Source: Actinomycetota bacterium
GTDB taxonomy: Bacteria > Actinomycetota > Actinomycetes > Nanopelagicales > Nanopelagicaceae
Direction: 5' to 3'
Assembly (NCBI GenBank): GCA_015660815.1
Contig: JACSDF010000005.1
Location: forward strand, 1 to 64,000
Length of the DNA stretch: 64,000 nucleotides
In this document: positions 51,774-63,289 of the stretch, in pieces
Position numbering within the stretch: position 1 is the first letter of the stretch
Layout: each line of letters opens with the position of its first letter
Program-made: the position numbers and the translations under genes
The notes under the pieces: model-generated
Databases searched by the model: none
The model's input: the letters and a program-made list of their open reading frames with translations, nothing else
Told to the model about the DNA's origin: nothing

Positions 51774-53090
51774 ATGAGCACTAATTTAACTCTCTCCGTT
51801 ATCGGTTGCGGCTACTTGGGAGCCACACATGCTGCTTGCATGTCTTCGCTTGGTTTCAATGTCATCGGCGTCGATACGGATCCAGAAAAAGTTGAAATGC
51901 TCTCACGTGGCGAGCTCCCTTTCTATGAACCGGGACTCGATACATTATTAGCCCAAGAGATCAAGACCGGCCGTTTAAATTTTACAACTGATTTTTCAGC
52001 CGTTGCTGGAGCTGATGTCCACTTTGTTTGTGTTGGAACTCCTCAAAGTAAGGATGGATTGGCTGCAGATTTAACGTATGTTAAATCTGCAGTTGCTGAA
52101 ATCGCGCCATTTTTAAAAGAAGGTGCACTTGTTGTAGGTAAATCCACGGTTCCTGTCGGCACTGCGCAGGCTCTTCTCGAGCTACTAGTTAAAATCGCGC
52201 CCCAAGCCGACCTGGCTTGGAACCCAGAGTTTTTACGTGAAGGTTTTGCAGTTGAGGATACGTTAACTCCAAATCGACTTGTTGTAGGAGTTGCAAATGA
52301 TCGTGCAGAGCAGATACTGAAAGATGTTTATCAACCAATAATCGATCTTGGAACACCATGGATTCGAGCCGATCTTCCTACGGCAGAGTTAGTTAAAGTC
52401 GCAGCAAATTCCTTCCTTGCAACAAAAATCTCTTTCATTAATGCAATGGCAGAAGTCTGCGAAGCAGCAGGTGGAGATGTAACTATCCTTGCAAAAGCCA
52501 TTGGTTACGATCCGCGTATCGGAAACCGTTTCTTGCAAGCTGGTATTGGTTTCGGCGGAGGTTGCTTACCTAAAGATATTCGCGCATTTATGGCGCGCGC
52601 CGAAGAGCTCGGTGCTAAACAGGCACTTGAATTCTTACGTGAGATCGATGCAATCAACTTGCGCGCACGTCAACGTGTAATCGATGTTGTTCGAAATGAT
52701 CTGTCAGAGGATTTAACTCAATATAAAATCGCGGTTTTAGGTGCGACTTTTAAGCCAGATAGTGACGATGTGCGCGATTCTCCAGCGTTAGATATCGCAG
52801 TACAGCTCCATGCTGCAGGTGCACATGTAGTAATTCACGATCCTAAAGGCATTGAACCGGCCCGAAAGCGTTTCCCAAATCTTACATTTGGCCATGACGT
52901 GCTCGAGTGTATAAAAGGTTCAGACTTAATCCTTCACCTAACAGAGTGGAAAGAGTATCGAGAGTTAGATCCAAAAATTATCGGGGATTTAGTAAAGAGC
53001 AAAATCATAATTGATGGTCGAAATGCCCTAGATCGTGAACTCTGGCGCAATGCTGGATGGAAGTTCCATGCTTTAGGACGCACAGATTAA
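51774..53090 (+). CDS. UDP-glucose 6-dehydrogenase family
   Basis: SVIGCGYLGATHAACMSSLGFNVIGVDTD; GFGGGCLPKDIRAF. Confidence 0.93.
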   Translation: MSTNLTLSVIGCGYLGATHAACMSSLGFNVIGVDTDPEKVEMLSRGELPFYEPGLDTLLAQEIKTGRLNFTTDFSAVAGADVHFVCVGTPQSKDGLAADLTYVKSAVAEIAPFLKEGALVVGKSTVPVGTAQALLELLVKIAPQADLAWNPEFLREGFAVEDTLTPNRLVVGVANDRAEQILKDVYQPIIDLGTPWIRADLPTAELVKVAANSFLATKISFINAMAEVCEAAGGDVTILAKAIGYDPRIGNRFLQAGIGFGGGCLPKDIRAFMARAEELGAKQALEFLREIDAINLRARQRVIDVVRNDLSEDLTQYKIAVLGATFKPDSDDVRDSPALDIAVQLHAAGAHVVIHDPKGIEPARKRFPNLTFGHDVLECIKGSDLILHLTEWKEYRELDPKIIGDLVKSKIIIDGRNALDRELWRNAGWKFHALGRTD

Positions 53091-53121
53091 CGAGAAGGAA
53101 ACCATCGATGCCCTCCTAGCA

Positions 53122-53481
53122 ATGAAGGTGTGGGCGGTAGTTGGATTGGGCAATAATCCTGAACGAGCAGCTTTCGGTGTTTCTAAATTGTTGCTGGACA
53201 AAGGCCATCAAGTTATACCCGTGTATCCGCGGGCAGAAGTTGTTCATGGCCAAACGGGTTATAAAACTTTAAGTGAAATACCTTTTCAAGTCGACGTGGT
53301 TGATTGCTTTGTAAATTCAGCATTGGTTGGAAAAGTTGTCGATGATGCAATTGCAATTGGTGCAAAGGCTGTTTGGCTTCAATTGGATGTAATCGACGAA
53401 GCGGCAATCGCACGGGCCAAGTCAGCAGGTTTGCTAACTGTCATGAATCGTTGTCCAGCAATTGAATATGCAGCGCGTTAG
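53122..53481 (+). CDS. CoA-binding domain protein
   Basis: VGLGNNPERAAFGVSKLLLDKGHQVIPVYPRAE. Confidence 0.88.
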   Translation: MKVWAVVGLGNNPERAAFGVSKLLLDKGHQVIPVYPRAEVVHGQTGYKTLSEIPFQVDVVDCFVNSALVGKVVDDAIAIGAKAVWLQLDVIDEAAIARAKSAGLLTVMNRCPAIEYAAR

Positions 53482-53988
53482 TTAAAACCCAGTCTTTTGA
53501 TTTCGACGAGATATTAAATTTGCACCTTTGGCTTTGGCTTCGGCATTTAAATCAATTAAACCTTGACTCACTTTCGCCGAGATCATGGGGTCTGAAATTC
53601 CTAATATACGTGCAGCAAGAAGTGCGGCATTTTTTGCATTACCAACTCCAACGCTGGCTACGGGAACGCCGGCAGGCATTTGAACGATTGAGAGAAGTGA
53701 ATCCATCCCGTCTAAGTTTTTAAGGGCAATCGGTACACCTATAACTGGCAGGGTTGTAAGTGATGCGACCATGCCTGGTAAGTGCGCTGCGCCACCGGCA
53801 CCGGCAATGATTACCTTAAATCCCTTTGCTGCCGCCTTTTGTGCAAACTCCACCATTTCAAGGGGCATGCGATGAGCAGAGATAACATCGGTTTCAAAAG
53901 AAATCCCCAATGTTTCTAATACTTTAGCGGCATCTTCCATGATGGGCCAATCAGAGTCTGAACCCATGATTATCGCAACATCACTCAT
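53482..53988 (-). CDS. purE: N5-carboxyaminoimidazole ribonucleotide mutase
   Basis: [41 protein letters not shown]. Confidence 0.97.
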   Translation of the reverse strand: MSDVAIIMGSDSDWPIMEDAAKVLETLGISFETDVISAHRMPLEMVEFAQKAAAKGFKVIIAGAGGAAHLPGMVASLTTLPVIGVPIALKNLDGMDSLLSIVQMPAGVPVASVGVGNAKNAALLAARILGISDPMISAKVSQGLIDLNAEAKAKGANLISRRNQKTGF

Positions 53989-55093
53989 TAATTTCTCCAC
54001 TCATGTAATCAAGGGCATGCTGAACTTCGTGTGTTAATTCTATGACGTTACTACCCAAAAGAACTACATGGCCAATTTTACGACCTGGGCGGACATCCTT
54101 TTTATAATGATGAAACTTCAGCCCTGGGCATCGTGCCATAAGGTGAAGATACGGTCTATACATATCACTCTTGTCCGATCCCAGAATGTTTCCCATTACT
54201 GCAAAGGGGGCCGACATCGAAGGATCACCTAACGGCAAATCTAAAACTGCACGTAAATGTTGTTCGAACTGTGAGGTGACCGATCCCTCAATCGTCCAGT
54301 GTGCTGAGTTATGCGGACGCATTGCGAGTTCATTGATAAATAACTCATCACCCTTAACAAACATTTCTACTGCCATTACTCCTACAACACCTACTTCTTG
54401 AGCAATCTCTAAAGCCAATTTTTGGGCTTTCGTACTCAGTTCATCACTCATCTGCGGCGCAGGTGTAACCGTTAATGTACAGATTCCATTAACTTGTACG
54501 GTTTGCGTGGGCGCCCATGTAGTTGCCTGCCCATGTGGTGAACGGGCAACCATTACGGCAATTTCATAATCAAACTCTATTAATTCTTCAATTAAGACCT
54601 TGCCGAGCTTTGCAATTACTGCGCTCAATTCACTTTCCGAATCTATTTTCCAGACTCCCCGTCCGTCATATCCGCCAGAAATCGCTTTGGCAATTAGGGG
54701 AAACTCACTTATCCCGGATGCGCTTGTTACAACCCTAGATTTAGGTGCTGGAAATTGGGTTAATTTATTTCGCATCTCCGCTTTATCCTGTGAATAAATG
54801 AATGCGCTTGAACTTGGCCTGACTACAACACCATTGGCTTCAAGGGTTTTTATTACGCTCAATGGGACTAACTCATGCTCAAAAGTTACAACATCACACT
54901 TCTTAGCAAACTCAAGAACGCTAGCCATATCTGCATAATCTCCAATGACATGTTGTGCCACTTGAGCTCCACTGTCATTTGAATCGGCCGCGAATAGGAG
55001 AAGATGAACTCCAAGGGCAGTGGCTGGGCTAACGCTCATTCGGGCGAGTTGCCCTGCGCCAATTATCCCGACTGTAGGAAAAGAATCACTCAC
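53981..55093 (-). CDS. purK: N5-carboxyaminoimidazole ribonucleotide synthase
   Basis: [17 protein letters not shown]-grasp; [13 protein letters not shown]. Confidence 0.96.
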   Translation of the reverse strand: MSDSFPTVGIIGAGQLARMSVSPATALGVHLLLFAADSNDSGAQVAQHVIGDYADMASVLEFAKKCDVVTFEHELVPLSVIKTLEANGVVVRPSSSAFIYSQDKAEMRNKLTQFPAPKSRVVTSASGISEFPLIAKAISGGYDGRGVWKIDSESELSAVIAKLGKVLIEELIEFDYEIAVMVARSPHGQATTWAPTQTVQVNGICTLTVTPAPQMSDELSTKAQKLALEIAQEVGVVGVMAVEMFVKGDELFINELAMRPHNSAHWTIEGSVTSQFEQHLRAVLDLPLGDPSMSAPFAVMGNILGSDKSDMYRPYLHLMARCPGLKFHHYKKDVRPGRKIGHVVLLGSNVIELTHEVQHALDYMSGEINE

Positions 55094-55097
55094 TGGA

Positions 55098-55856
55098 TTA
55101 TCGTAGATGAATTATGTCGCCGGCTTGGACATGCCGCCCAGATTCTAAAACTAACTCTCCCCTGTGCGAAATGGAAACCGCCAAACCATTCTCACTATCT
55201 CCATGTGGATACTCCACTCGAACTTCACGCCCAATAGTCGCGCTCAATTTTAAGTAGTCGGCAGAAACCTCATCATTGCCTGCATCCCACGCCAGAAATT
55301 TTTTCTCAAAGTTATTGAGAAATTCAACTAGTAATTGATTGCGAGTCACATCACGTGCTCCCTCAATTAACAAGGAAGTAGCAGTTGGTACCGGAAGCTG
55401 ATGAATCTGCATCCCAACATTTATGCCAACTCCAATTACGATTCCATCATCTGTGGCCTCAGCAATTATGCCTGCAACTTTTTTCTCATGTATGAGGACA
55501 TCATTGGGCCACTTTAACTTTGCTCCAAAATCGGAAAGCACTTGCGCAAGGCTTGTTCCAACTATCAAAGGGATATAACCCCAATCATCAAGAATGCGTT
55601 GTGGTTGTATGTACATAGAAAATAAAAGCGCAGTTCCCTGTGGCGCTTGAAAACTGCGCATTAGGCGGCCGCGCCCAGCGCTTTGATAATCAGCAACAAT
55701 TACATCTCCCGCAGCCGCAGTTCCTGCTCGGGCCAATGTAGCAAGGTCGCTCTGAGTTGATCCAGTGTGAGCAACCACGATTACTCGCCAGTATTGCCCA
55801 ACGGCAGCATTGATAATTGAGGTATCTAATGGCGCGCTTAGCATTTCTGTCTCCAC
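55098..55856 (-). CDS. birA: biotin--[acetyl-CoA-carboxylase] ligase
   Basis: AHTGSTQSDL, QSAGRGRLMRSFQAPQGTAL, KWPNDVLI; GTG 55856 proposed from -10 spacing. Confidence 0.88.
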   Translation of the reverse strand: METEMLSAPLDTSIINAAVGQYWRVIVVAHTGSTQSDLATLARAGTAAAGDVIVADYQSAGRGRLMRSFQAPQGTALLFSMYIQPQRILDDWGYIPLIVGTSLAQVLSDFGAKLKWPNDVLIHEKKVAGIIAEATDDGIVIGVGINVGMQIHQLPVPTATSLLIEGARDVTRNQLLVEFLNNFEKKFLAWDAGNDEVSADYLKLSATIGREVRVEYPHGDSENGLAVSISHRGELVLESGRHVQAGDIIHLR

Positions 55857-55862
55857 GCCTAG

Positions 55863-55869
55863 TACCGTA
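55863..55869. promoter_or_regulatory. candidate symmetric bidirectional -10 (TACCGTA) between birA and pccB
   Basis: TACCGT on + ends 6 nt before pccB ATG; TACGGT on - ends 7 nt before birA GTG. Confidence 0.55.
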
Positions 55870-55874
55870 GGGGT

Positions 55875-57446
55875 ATGAGCCGTGATCTGCATACAACTGC
55901 TGGAAAAATCGAAGATTTACGTGCGCGAGTCGAGGAAGCAGTTCATGCCGGCTCGGCGCGTGCAGTTGAGAAGCAACATGCCAAGGGTAAAAACACTGCC
56001 CGCGAGCGCATTGAGATGCTCGTCGACCACGAGTCATTTACTGAAATCGATGAGTTTGCACGTCACCGTTCAACGCAGTTTGGAATGGAGAAGAATCGAC
56101 CATATGGTGACGGCGTAGTTATTGGCACGGCAACTGTAGATGGCCGCCCTATTGCGCTGTACTCACAGGATTTCACAATTATGGGGGGCTCACTCGGTGA
56201 AGTCCATGCAGAAAAAATCGTAAAGATTGCAGCCTTTGCATTAAAGAGTGGAATCCCCCTTATTGGAATTAATGACTCGGGTGGTGCGCGAATTCAAGAA
56301 GGTGTTGCATCACTATCTGGCTATGGAAAAATCTTTCGACTCAACACTCGCTCTTCAGGTGTAATCCCGCAGATATCGCTAATTCTTGGCCCCTGCGCTG
56401 GCGGCTCGGCATATTCACCTGCCCTAACTGACTTCACTGTCATGGTTAATGAAACCTCACACATGTTTATTACCGGACCTGATGTCATAAAGACGGTCAC
56501 CGGTGAAGAAGTAAATATGGAAGAGCTCGGTGGAGCACGTACACACAACACCAAAACCGGTAACTCTCACTACCTCGCCGAAAACGAGGCCGACGCTATC
56601 GATTATGTAAAAGCACTACTTTCTTATCTGCCCTCGAATAATATGGATAGTGCACCACATCTTCCACCAACTGAATCGTTAGATAAAAAACCTTCAGATT
56701 TCGCGCTCGATTCGTTGATTCCCGATAATACTAATCAACCATATGACATGAAGCTTTTAATTCAAGCACTCGTTGATGAGGCTGAATTTCTCGAAGTCCA
56801 CGCACTTTATGCGCCTAATATAATCGTTGGGTTTGCTCGCATCGAAGGTGAATCAATTGGAATTATTGCTAACCAACCTTCCCAATTAGCAGGCACGCTG
56901 GACATTAACTCAAGTGAAAAGGCTGCGCGCTTCTTGCGTTTCTGCGATGCTTTTAATATTCCCATTCTCACCCTTGTTGATGTCCCGGGGTTTTTACCAG
57001 GAACAGAGCAAGAGTGGGATGGAATCATTCGCCGTGGCGCAAAACTGCTCTATGCCTACGCCGAGGCATCCGTTCCGCTCGTCACGCTGATAACTCGCAA
57101 GGCTTACGGTGGAGCTTTTATCGTCATGGGTTCAAAATATCTTGGCAGTGACATTAACTTTGCCTGGCCTAGTGCAGAAATTGCCGTTATGGGCGCACAA
57201 GGTGCGGTAAATATTCTCTATCGAAAAGAACTGGCCGACTCTAAAGATCCTGTAGGTAAGCGAGCGGAGTTGGTCAATGATTACAACGAATCGCTAGCTA
57301 ATCCATACCTAGCAGCAGAGCGTGGCACAATCGATACTGTAATTGAACCAAATCAATCACGTGCCTACATCACAAAAGCCTTTAGGACTTTGAAAACCAA
57401 GCGAGATACTTTGCCGGCGCGCAAACATGGAAATATTCCACTGTAA
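55875..57446 (+). CDS. pccB: acyl/propionyl-CoA carboxylase beta subunit
   Basis: Carboxyltransferase motifs [32 protein letters not shown]. Confidence 0.95.
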   Translation: MSRDLHTTAGKIEDLRARVEEAVHAGSARAVEKQHAKGKNTARERIEMLVDHESFTEIDEFARHRSTQFGMEKNRPYGDGVVIGTATVDGRPIALYSQDFTIMGGSLGEVHAEKIVKIAAFALKSGIPLIGINDSGGARIQEGVASLSGYGKIFRLNTRSSGVIPQISLILGPCAGGSAYSPALTDFTVMVNETSHMFITGPDVIKTVTGEEVNMEELGGARTHNTKTGNSHYLAENEADAIDYVKALLSYLPSNNMDSAPHLPPTESLDKKPSDFALDSLIPDNTNQPYDMKLLIQALVDEAEFLEVHALYAPNIIVGFARIEGESIGIIANQPSQLAGTLDINSSEKAARFLRFCDAFNIPILTLVDVPGFLPGTEQEWDGIIRRGAKLLYAYAEASVPLVTLITRKAYGGAFIVMGSKYLGSDINFAWPSAEIAVMGAQGAVNILYRKELADSKDPVGKRAELVNDYNESLANPYLAAERGTIDTVIEPNQSRAYITKAFRTLKTKRDTLPARKHGNIPL

Positions 57447-57622
57447 TGAAGTACGAAATCGTTAAGGGAGAGCCCACTGTCGATGAGGCAACCGCAATCG
57501 AAATTGCAATGTCTCACCATAAGCGTGAAGAGTTAGAGCCCGTCATTCGAAAGAGTGCATTTGGAGCTCCACAGTTACGGACGCCTTTGAATAAAAATTT
57601 CCGATACGGGAGAGTTAATTAA
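57446..57622 (+). CDS. acyl-CoA carboxylase epsilon subunit-like (58 aa)
   Basis: Manual translation [63 protein letters not shown] overlap with pccB; absent from track. Confidence 0.85.
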   Translation: MKYEIVKGEPTVDEATAIEIAMSHHKREELEPVIRKSAFGAPQLRTPLNKNFRYGRVN

Positions 57623-57629
57623 ATCCTCC

Positions 57630-58232
57630 ATGCCAAAGATCATCCTTGCTTCAGCATCTACTTCGCGTCGGCGTCTATTGGAATCAGCGGGTTTGAAACC
57701 CCTTATTATGATCAGCCACGTTGATGAAGAGAGTGAATTTATTAATGCACTCTCTCCGAGTGATATGGTAATTACTCTAGCAATTACTAAAGCCCACACA
57801 ATTCGTGAGCAAATTGATTTCCCAGCAATTATTATCGGTTGCGATTCAACCTTTGAATTCGATGGAAAATCTCTTGGCAAACCCGGCACTCCTGAAATCG
57901 CTAGAGAACGCGCAAAACGCGTTCAAGGTAACTCAGGACTCTTACATACCGGTCACTGCATAATCGATACAACTAAGGATCGTGAGATTTCTAGCATTGT
58001 TACGACCAAAGTAACTTTTGACACAATGAGTGATGATGAAATCAATGACTACGTCGAAAGTGGTGAACCACTTCATGTTGCCGGCGGTTTTACTCTCGAT
58101 GGTTTCAGTTCACCGTTTATTCCTTCCATCGAAGGTGATTACACAAATGTAGTAGGAATCTCGATGCCATTTCTTCGAAGAGCATTCCTCCAACTCGGAT
58201 ACTCATGGCCTGATGTTAAGGTGATGCAATGA
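57630..58232 (+). CDS. maf: Maf family nucleotide pyrophosphatase
   Basis: [18 protein letters not shown]. Confidence 0.94.
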   Translation: MPKIILASASTSRRRLLESAGLKPLIMISHVDEESEFINALSPSDMVITLAITKAHTIREQIDFPAIIIGCDSTFEFDGKSLGKPGTPEIARERAKRVQGNSGLLHTGHCIIDTTKDREISSIVTTKVTFDTMSDDEINDYVESGEPLHVAGGFTLDGFSSPFIPSIEGDYTNVVGISMPFLRRAFLQLGYSWPDVKVMQ

Positions 58233-59947
58233 AGCGCGTATTAGTAGCCAACCGAGGTGAAATCGCGGTTCGAGTGATTCGTGCGTGTAAAGATCATGGC
58301 CTTGAAAGCGTTGCCGTTTATTCAGATGAAGATCGCACTGCGATTCATACTGGAATGGCAGACGCGGCCTTTTCCCTTGCCGGAACAACAGCAACTCAAA
58401 CTTATTTAAATATTGAGAAATTAATTGCCGTCGCACTTACTTCTGGTTCTGATGCCGTCCATCCTGGTTATGGATTCCTATCTGAGAATGCGCAGTTTGC
58501 CCAAGCCGTTATTGATGCTGGCTTAATTTGGATTGGGCCTCCACCAGTTGCAATTCGCGCATTGGGTGACAAAGTCTCTGCGCGCAAAATCGCGGCAAAG
58601 GCCGGAGCTCCTTTAGTTGCAGGTACTCAAGATCCCGTTGCCGGGCATGAAGAAGTTACTGCTTTTGCTAAAGAACATGGTCTTCCAGTTGCTATTAAGG
58701 CAGCCCATGGTGGTGGTGGACGGGGTTTGAAAGTTGCGCGAACCATGGAGGAAATTCCAGAGTTATTTGATTCCGCAGTTCGCGAAGCCATCAGTGGATT
58801 TGGTCGGGGTGAGTGTTTTGTAGAGCGCTATTTAGATAAGCCTCGACATGTTGAAACTCAGGTTCTCGTTGATAAACATGGACATGCCGTGGTGATTAGT
58901 ACCCGCGATTGCTCGCTACAGCGCCGCCATCAAAAATTAGTAGAAGAGGCACCTGCACCATTTTTAACCGATGCACAAAATAAAGAGTTGTACCGCGCTA
59001 GCAAAGCAATCATGAAGGAGGCTGGCTATATCGGCGCGGGTACATGCGAATTTCTAGTTGGCCTTGACGGCACAATTTCATTTCTTGAAGTGAATACACG
59101 TCTACAGGTTGAGCATCCCGTCAGTGAAGAAGTCACTGGAATAGATTTAGTACGAGAACAATTTAGAATTGCGATGGGTGAATCATTGGGCTTTGATGAT
59201 CCAATTATTCGAGGCCATTCAATTGAGTTTCGTATCAATGGCGAAGATCCAGGCCGCTCATTTTTGCCAGCCCCTGGGCGAATTACTAAATGGACCACGC
59301 CGAATGGACCCGGAGTGCGCGTGGATGCGGGTTTTAAGAGCGGTGACACAATCGGCGGAAACTTTGACTCACTTCTTGCCAAATTAATTGTTACTGGTGC
59401 AACTCGCATGCAAGCAATTGAACGTGCACGTCGAGCTTTGGCAGAGTTCACAATCGATGGTTTAGCAACGGCCTTGCCGTTTCACCGTGCAATAGTTGAA
59501 GATCCTGCATTTATTGAAGAGTTCAAGATCTACACCAGTTATATTGAAAACGAGTTTGTTAATGATATTCCCGCATTCACCGCAACTGTTGAGCCGTTGC
59601 AAACGCACATGGCCCCTGAACATTTGGTGACTGAGGTAAATGGAAAGCGCTTTGAAATTCTCGTACATGCCCCCAAACCTGTTGTTAAGCGACATCGAGC
59701 CAAGGCAGGCATGTCAGGCGGCTCAAGTGGTTCAGGACTTTCCAGTCCAATGCAGGGCACGGTTGTAAAGATCGCCGTTGAAGTTGGTGCCACGGTTGCA
59801 GCAGGTGATTTGATCATTGTTCTTGAAGCGATGAAGATGGAGCAACCTCTTATGGCCCATAAATCGGGAGTTATCGCTAACCTCACGGCCGTAATCGGAG
59901 CAACGGTTTCAAGTGGCACCACACTCTGTGAGATTATTGACGCATGA
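58229..59947 (+). CDS. acetyl/propionyl-CoA carboxylase alpha (biotin carboxylase-BCCP)
   Basis: [34 protein letters not shown]-terminal biotinyl EAMKMEQPL. Confidence 0.97.
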   Translation: MKRVLVANRGEIAVRVIRACKDHGLESVAVYSDEDRTAIHTGMADAAFSLAGTTATQTYLNIEKLIAVALTSGSDAVHPGYGFLSENAQFAQAVIDAGLIWIGPPPVAIRALGDKVSARKIAAKAGAPLVAGTQDPVAGHEEVTAFAKEHGLPVAIKAAHGGGGRGLKVARTMEEIPELFDSAVREAISGFGRGECFVERYLDKPRHVETQVLVDKHGHAVVISTRDCSLQRRHQKLVEEAPAPFLTDAQNKELYRASKAIMKEAGYIGAGTCEFLVGLDGTISFLEVNTRLQVEHPVSEEVTGIDLVREQFRIAMGESLGFDDPIIRGHSIEFRINGEDPGRSFLPAPGRITKWTTPNGPGVRVDAGFKSGDTIGGNFDSLLAKLIVTGATRMQAIERARRALAEFTIDGLATALPFHRAIVEDPAFIEEFKIYTSYIENEFVNDIPAFTATVEPLQTHMAPEHLVTEVNGKRFEILVHAPKPVVKRHRAKAGMSGGSSGSGLSSPMQGTVVKIAVEVGATVAAGDLIIVLEAMKMEQPLMAHKSGVIANLTAVIGATVSSGTTLCEIIDA

Positions 59948-60719
59948 CTTCGAGCGAACTCCTTTATAGCGATCCAATGGCTGCAGCGAACGCAGCTGCC
60001 CAAGAAATTATTGAACGCACAGGCGTTTCCGCTCACAATGTTGCGCTCATCATGGGCTCCGGTTGGGTCAGCGCAGTCGATGCCTTGGGCTCCCCATCCT
60101 TTGAATGTAATGCCGAAGAGTTAACTGGTTTTTTACCTCCAACGGTTGAAGGACATTCTGGAAAAGTTCGTTCGTATGAAATCGAAGCTGGGGGAAAGAA
60201 ACTTCGTGCCCTTGTTTTTCTGGGACGCACACATTTATATGAAGGCAAAGGCGTTGAACCCGTAGTTCATAGCGTCCGCACCGCGGTTAAGGCAGGTTGC
60301 ACAATAATCATTCTGACAAATGCATGCGGTGGAATTAATACAAAGTACAGAGTTGGACAGCCCGTTTTGATTCGTGATCACATTTCATTAACTGCGGTTT
60401 CACCTCTATCGGGTGCGGTTTTTGTAGATCTCACCGACCTTTACAGCAAGCGAATCCGTGAAATTGTGAAGCGTGAGGATGCAACTCTCGATGAAGGTGT
60501 CTATGTTCATTGGCGCGGCCCAACATATGAAACACCTGCGGAAATTCACATGATGCGGACGATGGGCGGGGATTTAGTTGGAATGTCTAACTGGTAACCA
60601 ATGCCGCTGCCGGTGTCACTGGCGAAAAACTCAACCACGAAGAGGTTATTGCCGCTGGCAAAGCGGCCGCTGATCGCATGGGCGCTCTTCTCAAAGGCGT
60701 AATCCCGAAGTTATTCTAA
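59944..60719 (+). pseudogene. purine nucleoside phosphorylase, frameshifted / internally deleted
   Basis: Frame 1 ends ...[10 protein letters not shown] at 60597; C-terminal [42 protein letters not shown] continues in another frame 60591-60719; the segment normally between GMS and LVTN is missing. Confidence 0.85.
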
Positions 60720-60723
60720 GAAC

Positions 60724-62334
60724 ATGGAGCTACGAGAAGAAGTAGAAGCGTGGATTGCCGACGATCCTGATCCAACGACCGCTGCCATGGTGCAGGGTTG
60801 GCTCGATACCAACAATGAAGTAGAACTTCGAAGCTCGTTTTCAGGTTTTCTACAGTTTGGTACTGCAGGTCTTCGTGGCCCAGTCCGACCTGGCCCATCG
60901 GGCATGAACCGCGCTGTTGTTGGTCGTACTGCCGCGGCAATTGCTGCATATATGAAAGAGCGTCAACTAACGTCGGTAGTAATTGGACGCGATGCGCGTC
61001 ACGGATCCGAGGATTTCACGCAGGAGACTGCACAGATTATGAGTGGTGCCGGCATGAAAGTTTTTGTGCTTCCACGCCCACTTCCGACTCCGGTTTTAGC
61101 ATTTGCAACTAATGAATTGAAGTGCGACGTCGGAATCATGGTCACTGCAAGCCACAACCCCCCACAAGATAATGGATACAAAGTTTATTTAGGCGGTACG
61201 GTTGATGGAATTCATTATCGAGGATCTCAAATTGTTTCTCCTACTGATGAATCGATTGCCGCTCACATAGATGCCATAACTTCCTTAGCTAGCCAGCCAC
61301 GCGGCCATGTATGGAGCATCGTCGATGAAGAGATCATAAGTAAGTACATCAGTATCACCGCGGCGATTGCGAACAGACCTGGTGATCTAAAGATTGTCTA
61401 CACCGCAATGCATGGTGTTGGAACGGAAACTTTGTTACATGTATTTCAGAAGGCCGGTTTTCCATCTCCAATTTTAGTTGATGCCCAAGCACAACCTGAT
61501 CCAGATTTTCCTACTGTGGCATTTCCTAATCCAGAAGAGCCCGGCGCCATTGATTTAGCTCTGGAAACCGCACGGGCATGTGAGGCGGATTTAGTTATTG
61601 CAAATGACCCCGATGCCGATAGGTGTGCTGCCGCAGTTAATGACCCAATTTCAGGTTGGCGAATGCTACGTGGAGATGAGTTAGGCGCTATTTTTGGCGA
61701 AACTATTGGGCGTAAGACGGAAAAGGGAATTCTTGCAAATTCAATTGTTTCTTCAACTATTCTGAGCAAAATTGCAGCTCATTACAACTTAGAGTTCAAA
61801 CAGACTCTTACTGGATTTAAATGGTTAGCAAAGATTGATGGACTTACATTTGGATACGAAGAGGCACTTGGATATGCAGTAGATGCCATCACCGTCAATG
61901 ATAAAGATGGCATTTCAGCGGCGATAAAATTAGCCCAGATCGCTAATGATTTGGCGCGCGAGAATAAAACTTTGCTAAATTTATTGGATGAGATTTGGTC
62001 CAGACATGGTTTCCATGCAACAGAACAGATTTCAATTCGATTAACTGATCTATCTCAAGTTGGCCGAATTATGGGTCAATTGCGCTTAAATCCCCCATCG
62101 GCCATCGCTGGCTATCTCGTAACCTCGATCGATGATTTAGCCCAGCCTATCGATGATTTACCACCGACTGATGGATTACGCATTTGGTTAGATGGCGCTA
62201 TCCGAATAATCATTCGCCCAAGCGGAACTGAAGCAAAGATGAAGTGTTACATTGAGGTCATTGCAGAAGATTTGGCACGTGCAAAGATTGTTTTAGATCG
62301 TTTACGAGCGCCATTAAAGGAATTACTATCGTGA
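60724..62334 (+). CDS. phosphoglucomutase/phosphomannomutase
   Basis: FGTAGLRGPVRPGPSGMN; TASHNPPQDNGYKVYLG; NDPDADRCAAAV. Confidence 0.95.
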   Translation: MELREEVEAWIADDPDPTTAAMVQGWLDTNNEVELRSSFSGFLQFGTAGLRGPVRPGPSGMNRAVVGRTAAAIAAYMKERQLTSVVIGRDARHGSEDFTQETAQIMSGAGMKVFVLPRPLPTPVLAFATNELKCDVGIMVTASHNPPQDNGYKVYLGGTVDGIHYRGSQIVSPTDESIAAHIDAITSLASQPRGHVWSIVDEEIISKYISITAAIANRPGDLKIVYTAMHGVGTETLLHVFQKAGFPSPILVDAQAQPDPDFPTVAFPNPEEPGAIDLALETARACEADLVIANDPDADRCAAAVNDPISGWRMLRGDELGAIFGETIGRKTEKGILANSIVSSTILSKIAAHYNLEFKQTLTGFKWLAKIDGLTFGYEEALGYAVDAITVNDKDGISAAIKLAQIANDLARENKTLLNLLDEIWSRHGFHATEQISIRLTDLSQVGRIMGQLRLNPPSAIAGYLVTSIDDLAQPIDDLPPTDGLRIWLDGAIRIIIRPSGTEAKMKCYIEVIAEDLARAKIVLDRLRAPLKELLS

Positions 62335-63278
62335 GTTTTTACGGATTAGTAGATGGTAGTGATTCATCACTCAAGAAGTATCTGGGAGGACTCTCCGGCG
62401 TTGACCAAGTCGGCGCTGATGCGCGTGCATCAATGTTGGCAACCCGAAGTATAAAAACAACCTCAAAACGCTGGGCGATTGATACCGCAATATCTATGGT
62501 GGATTTAACAACGCTCGAAGGTGCCGATACTCCAGGCAAAGTACAAGCTTTGTGCACTAAGGCGGTACGCCCAGATCCTACTGATTCAACCGTGCCCAGC
62601 GTTGGTGCGGTGTGCGTGTACAACGACATGGTCGGAATAGCACGCAAACACCTTGATTTGATTGGCGGCTCACATGTTGGAGTAGCTGCCGTGTCTACAG
62701 CATTCCCATCGGGCCGAGCTTCTATGCCAGTAAAAATTCAGGATACTCAGGATGCGTTGGATGCCGGAGCATCTGAGATAGATATGGTGATCGATCGTGG
62801 GGCATTTCTAAGTGGTGACTACATCACTGTCTTTAACGAGATTGTACAAATTCGCGAACTCTGTGGCGAACGCGCGCATCTGAAGGTTATCTTTGAAACT
62901 GGCGAACTCGTCACCTATGACAATGTAAGAAAAGCATCTTTCCTTGCGATGGCCGCCGGCGCTGATTTCATTAAAACATCTACAGGTAAAGTCGCACCTG
63001 CAGCAACGGCGCCAGTCGTTTTAGTCATGCTTGAAGCTGTACGCGATTTTTACTCCATGACACAAACACGAATCGGAGTAAAACCTGCGGGAGGCATCAG
63101 AAATACTAAAGATGCAATCAAGCAGTTGGTTCTAGTTAATGAGACGGCAGGACCAGAGTGGCTAACACCATCGCTTTTTCGTATCGGTGCTAGCGCCCTG
63201 CTCAATGATTTACTCATGCAACGCATGAAAATGGATGATGGCTACTACGCTAGCCCTGCCTACGTAACGATCGATTAA
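62331..63278 (+). CDS. deoC: deoxyribose-phosphate aldolase
   Basis: VCVYNDMV...AVSTAFPSG...EIDMVIDRG...FIKTSTGK...GVKPAGGIR. Confidence 0.95.
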   Translation: MSFYGLVDGSDSSLKKYLGGLSGVDQVGADARASMLATRSIKTTSKRWAIDTAISMVDLTTLEGADTPGKVQALCTKAVRPDPTDSTVPSVGAVCVYNDMVGIARKHLDLIGGSHVGVAAVSTAFPSGRASMPVKIQDTQDALDAGASEIDMVIDRGAFLSGDYITVFNEIVQIRELCGERAHLKVIFETGELVTYDNVRKASFLAMAAGADFIKTSTGKVAPAATAPVVLVMLEAVRDFYSMTQTRIGVKPAGGIRNTKDAIKQLVLVNETAGPEWLTPSLFRIGASALLNDLLMQRMKMDDGYYASPAYVTID

Positions 63279-63289
63279 TGGAGAGCCCG

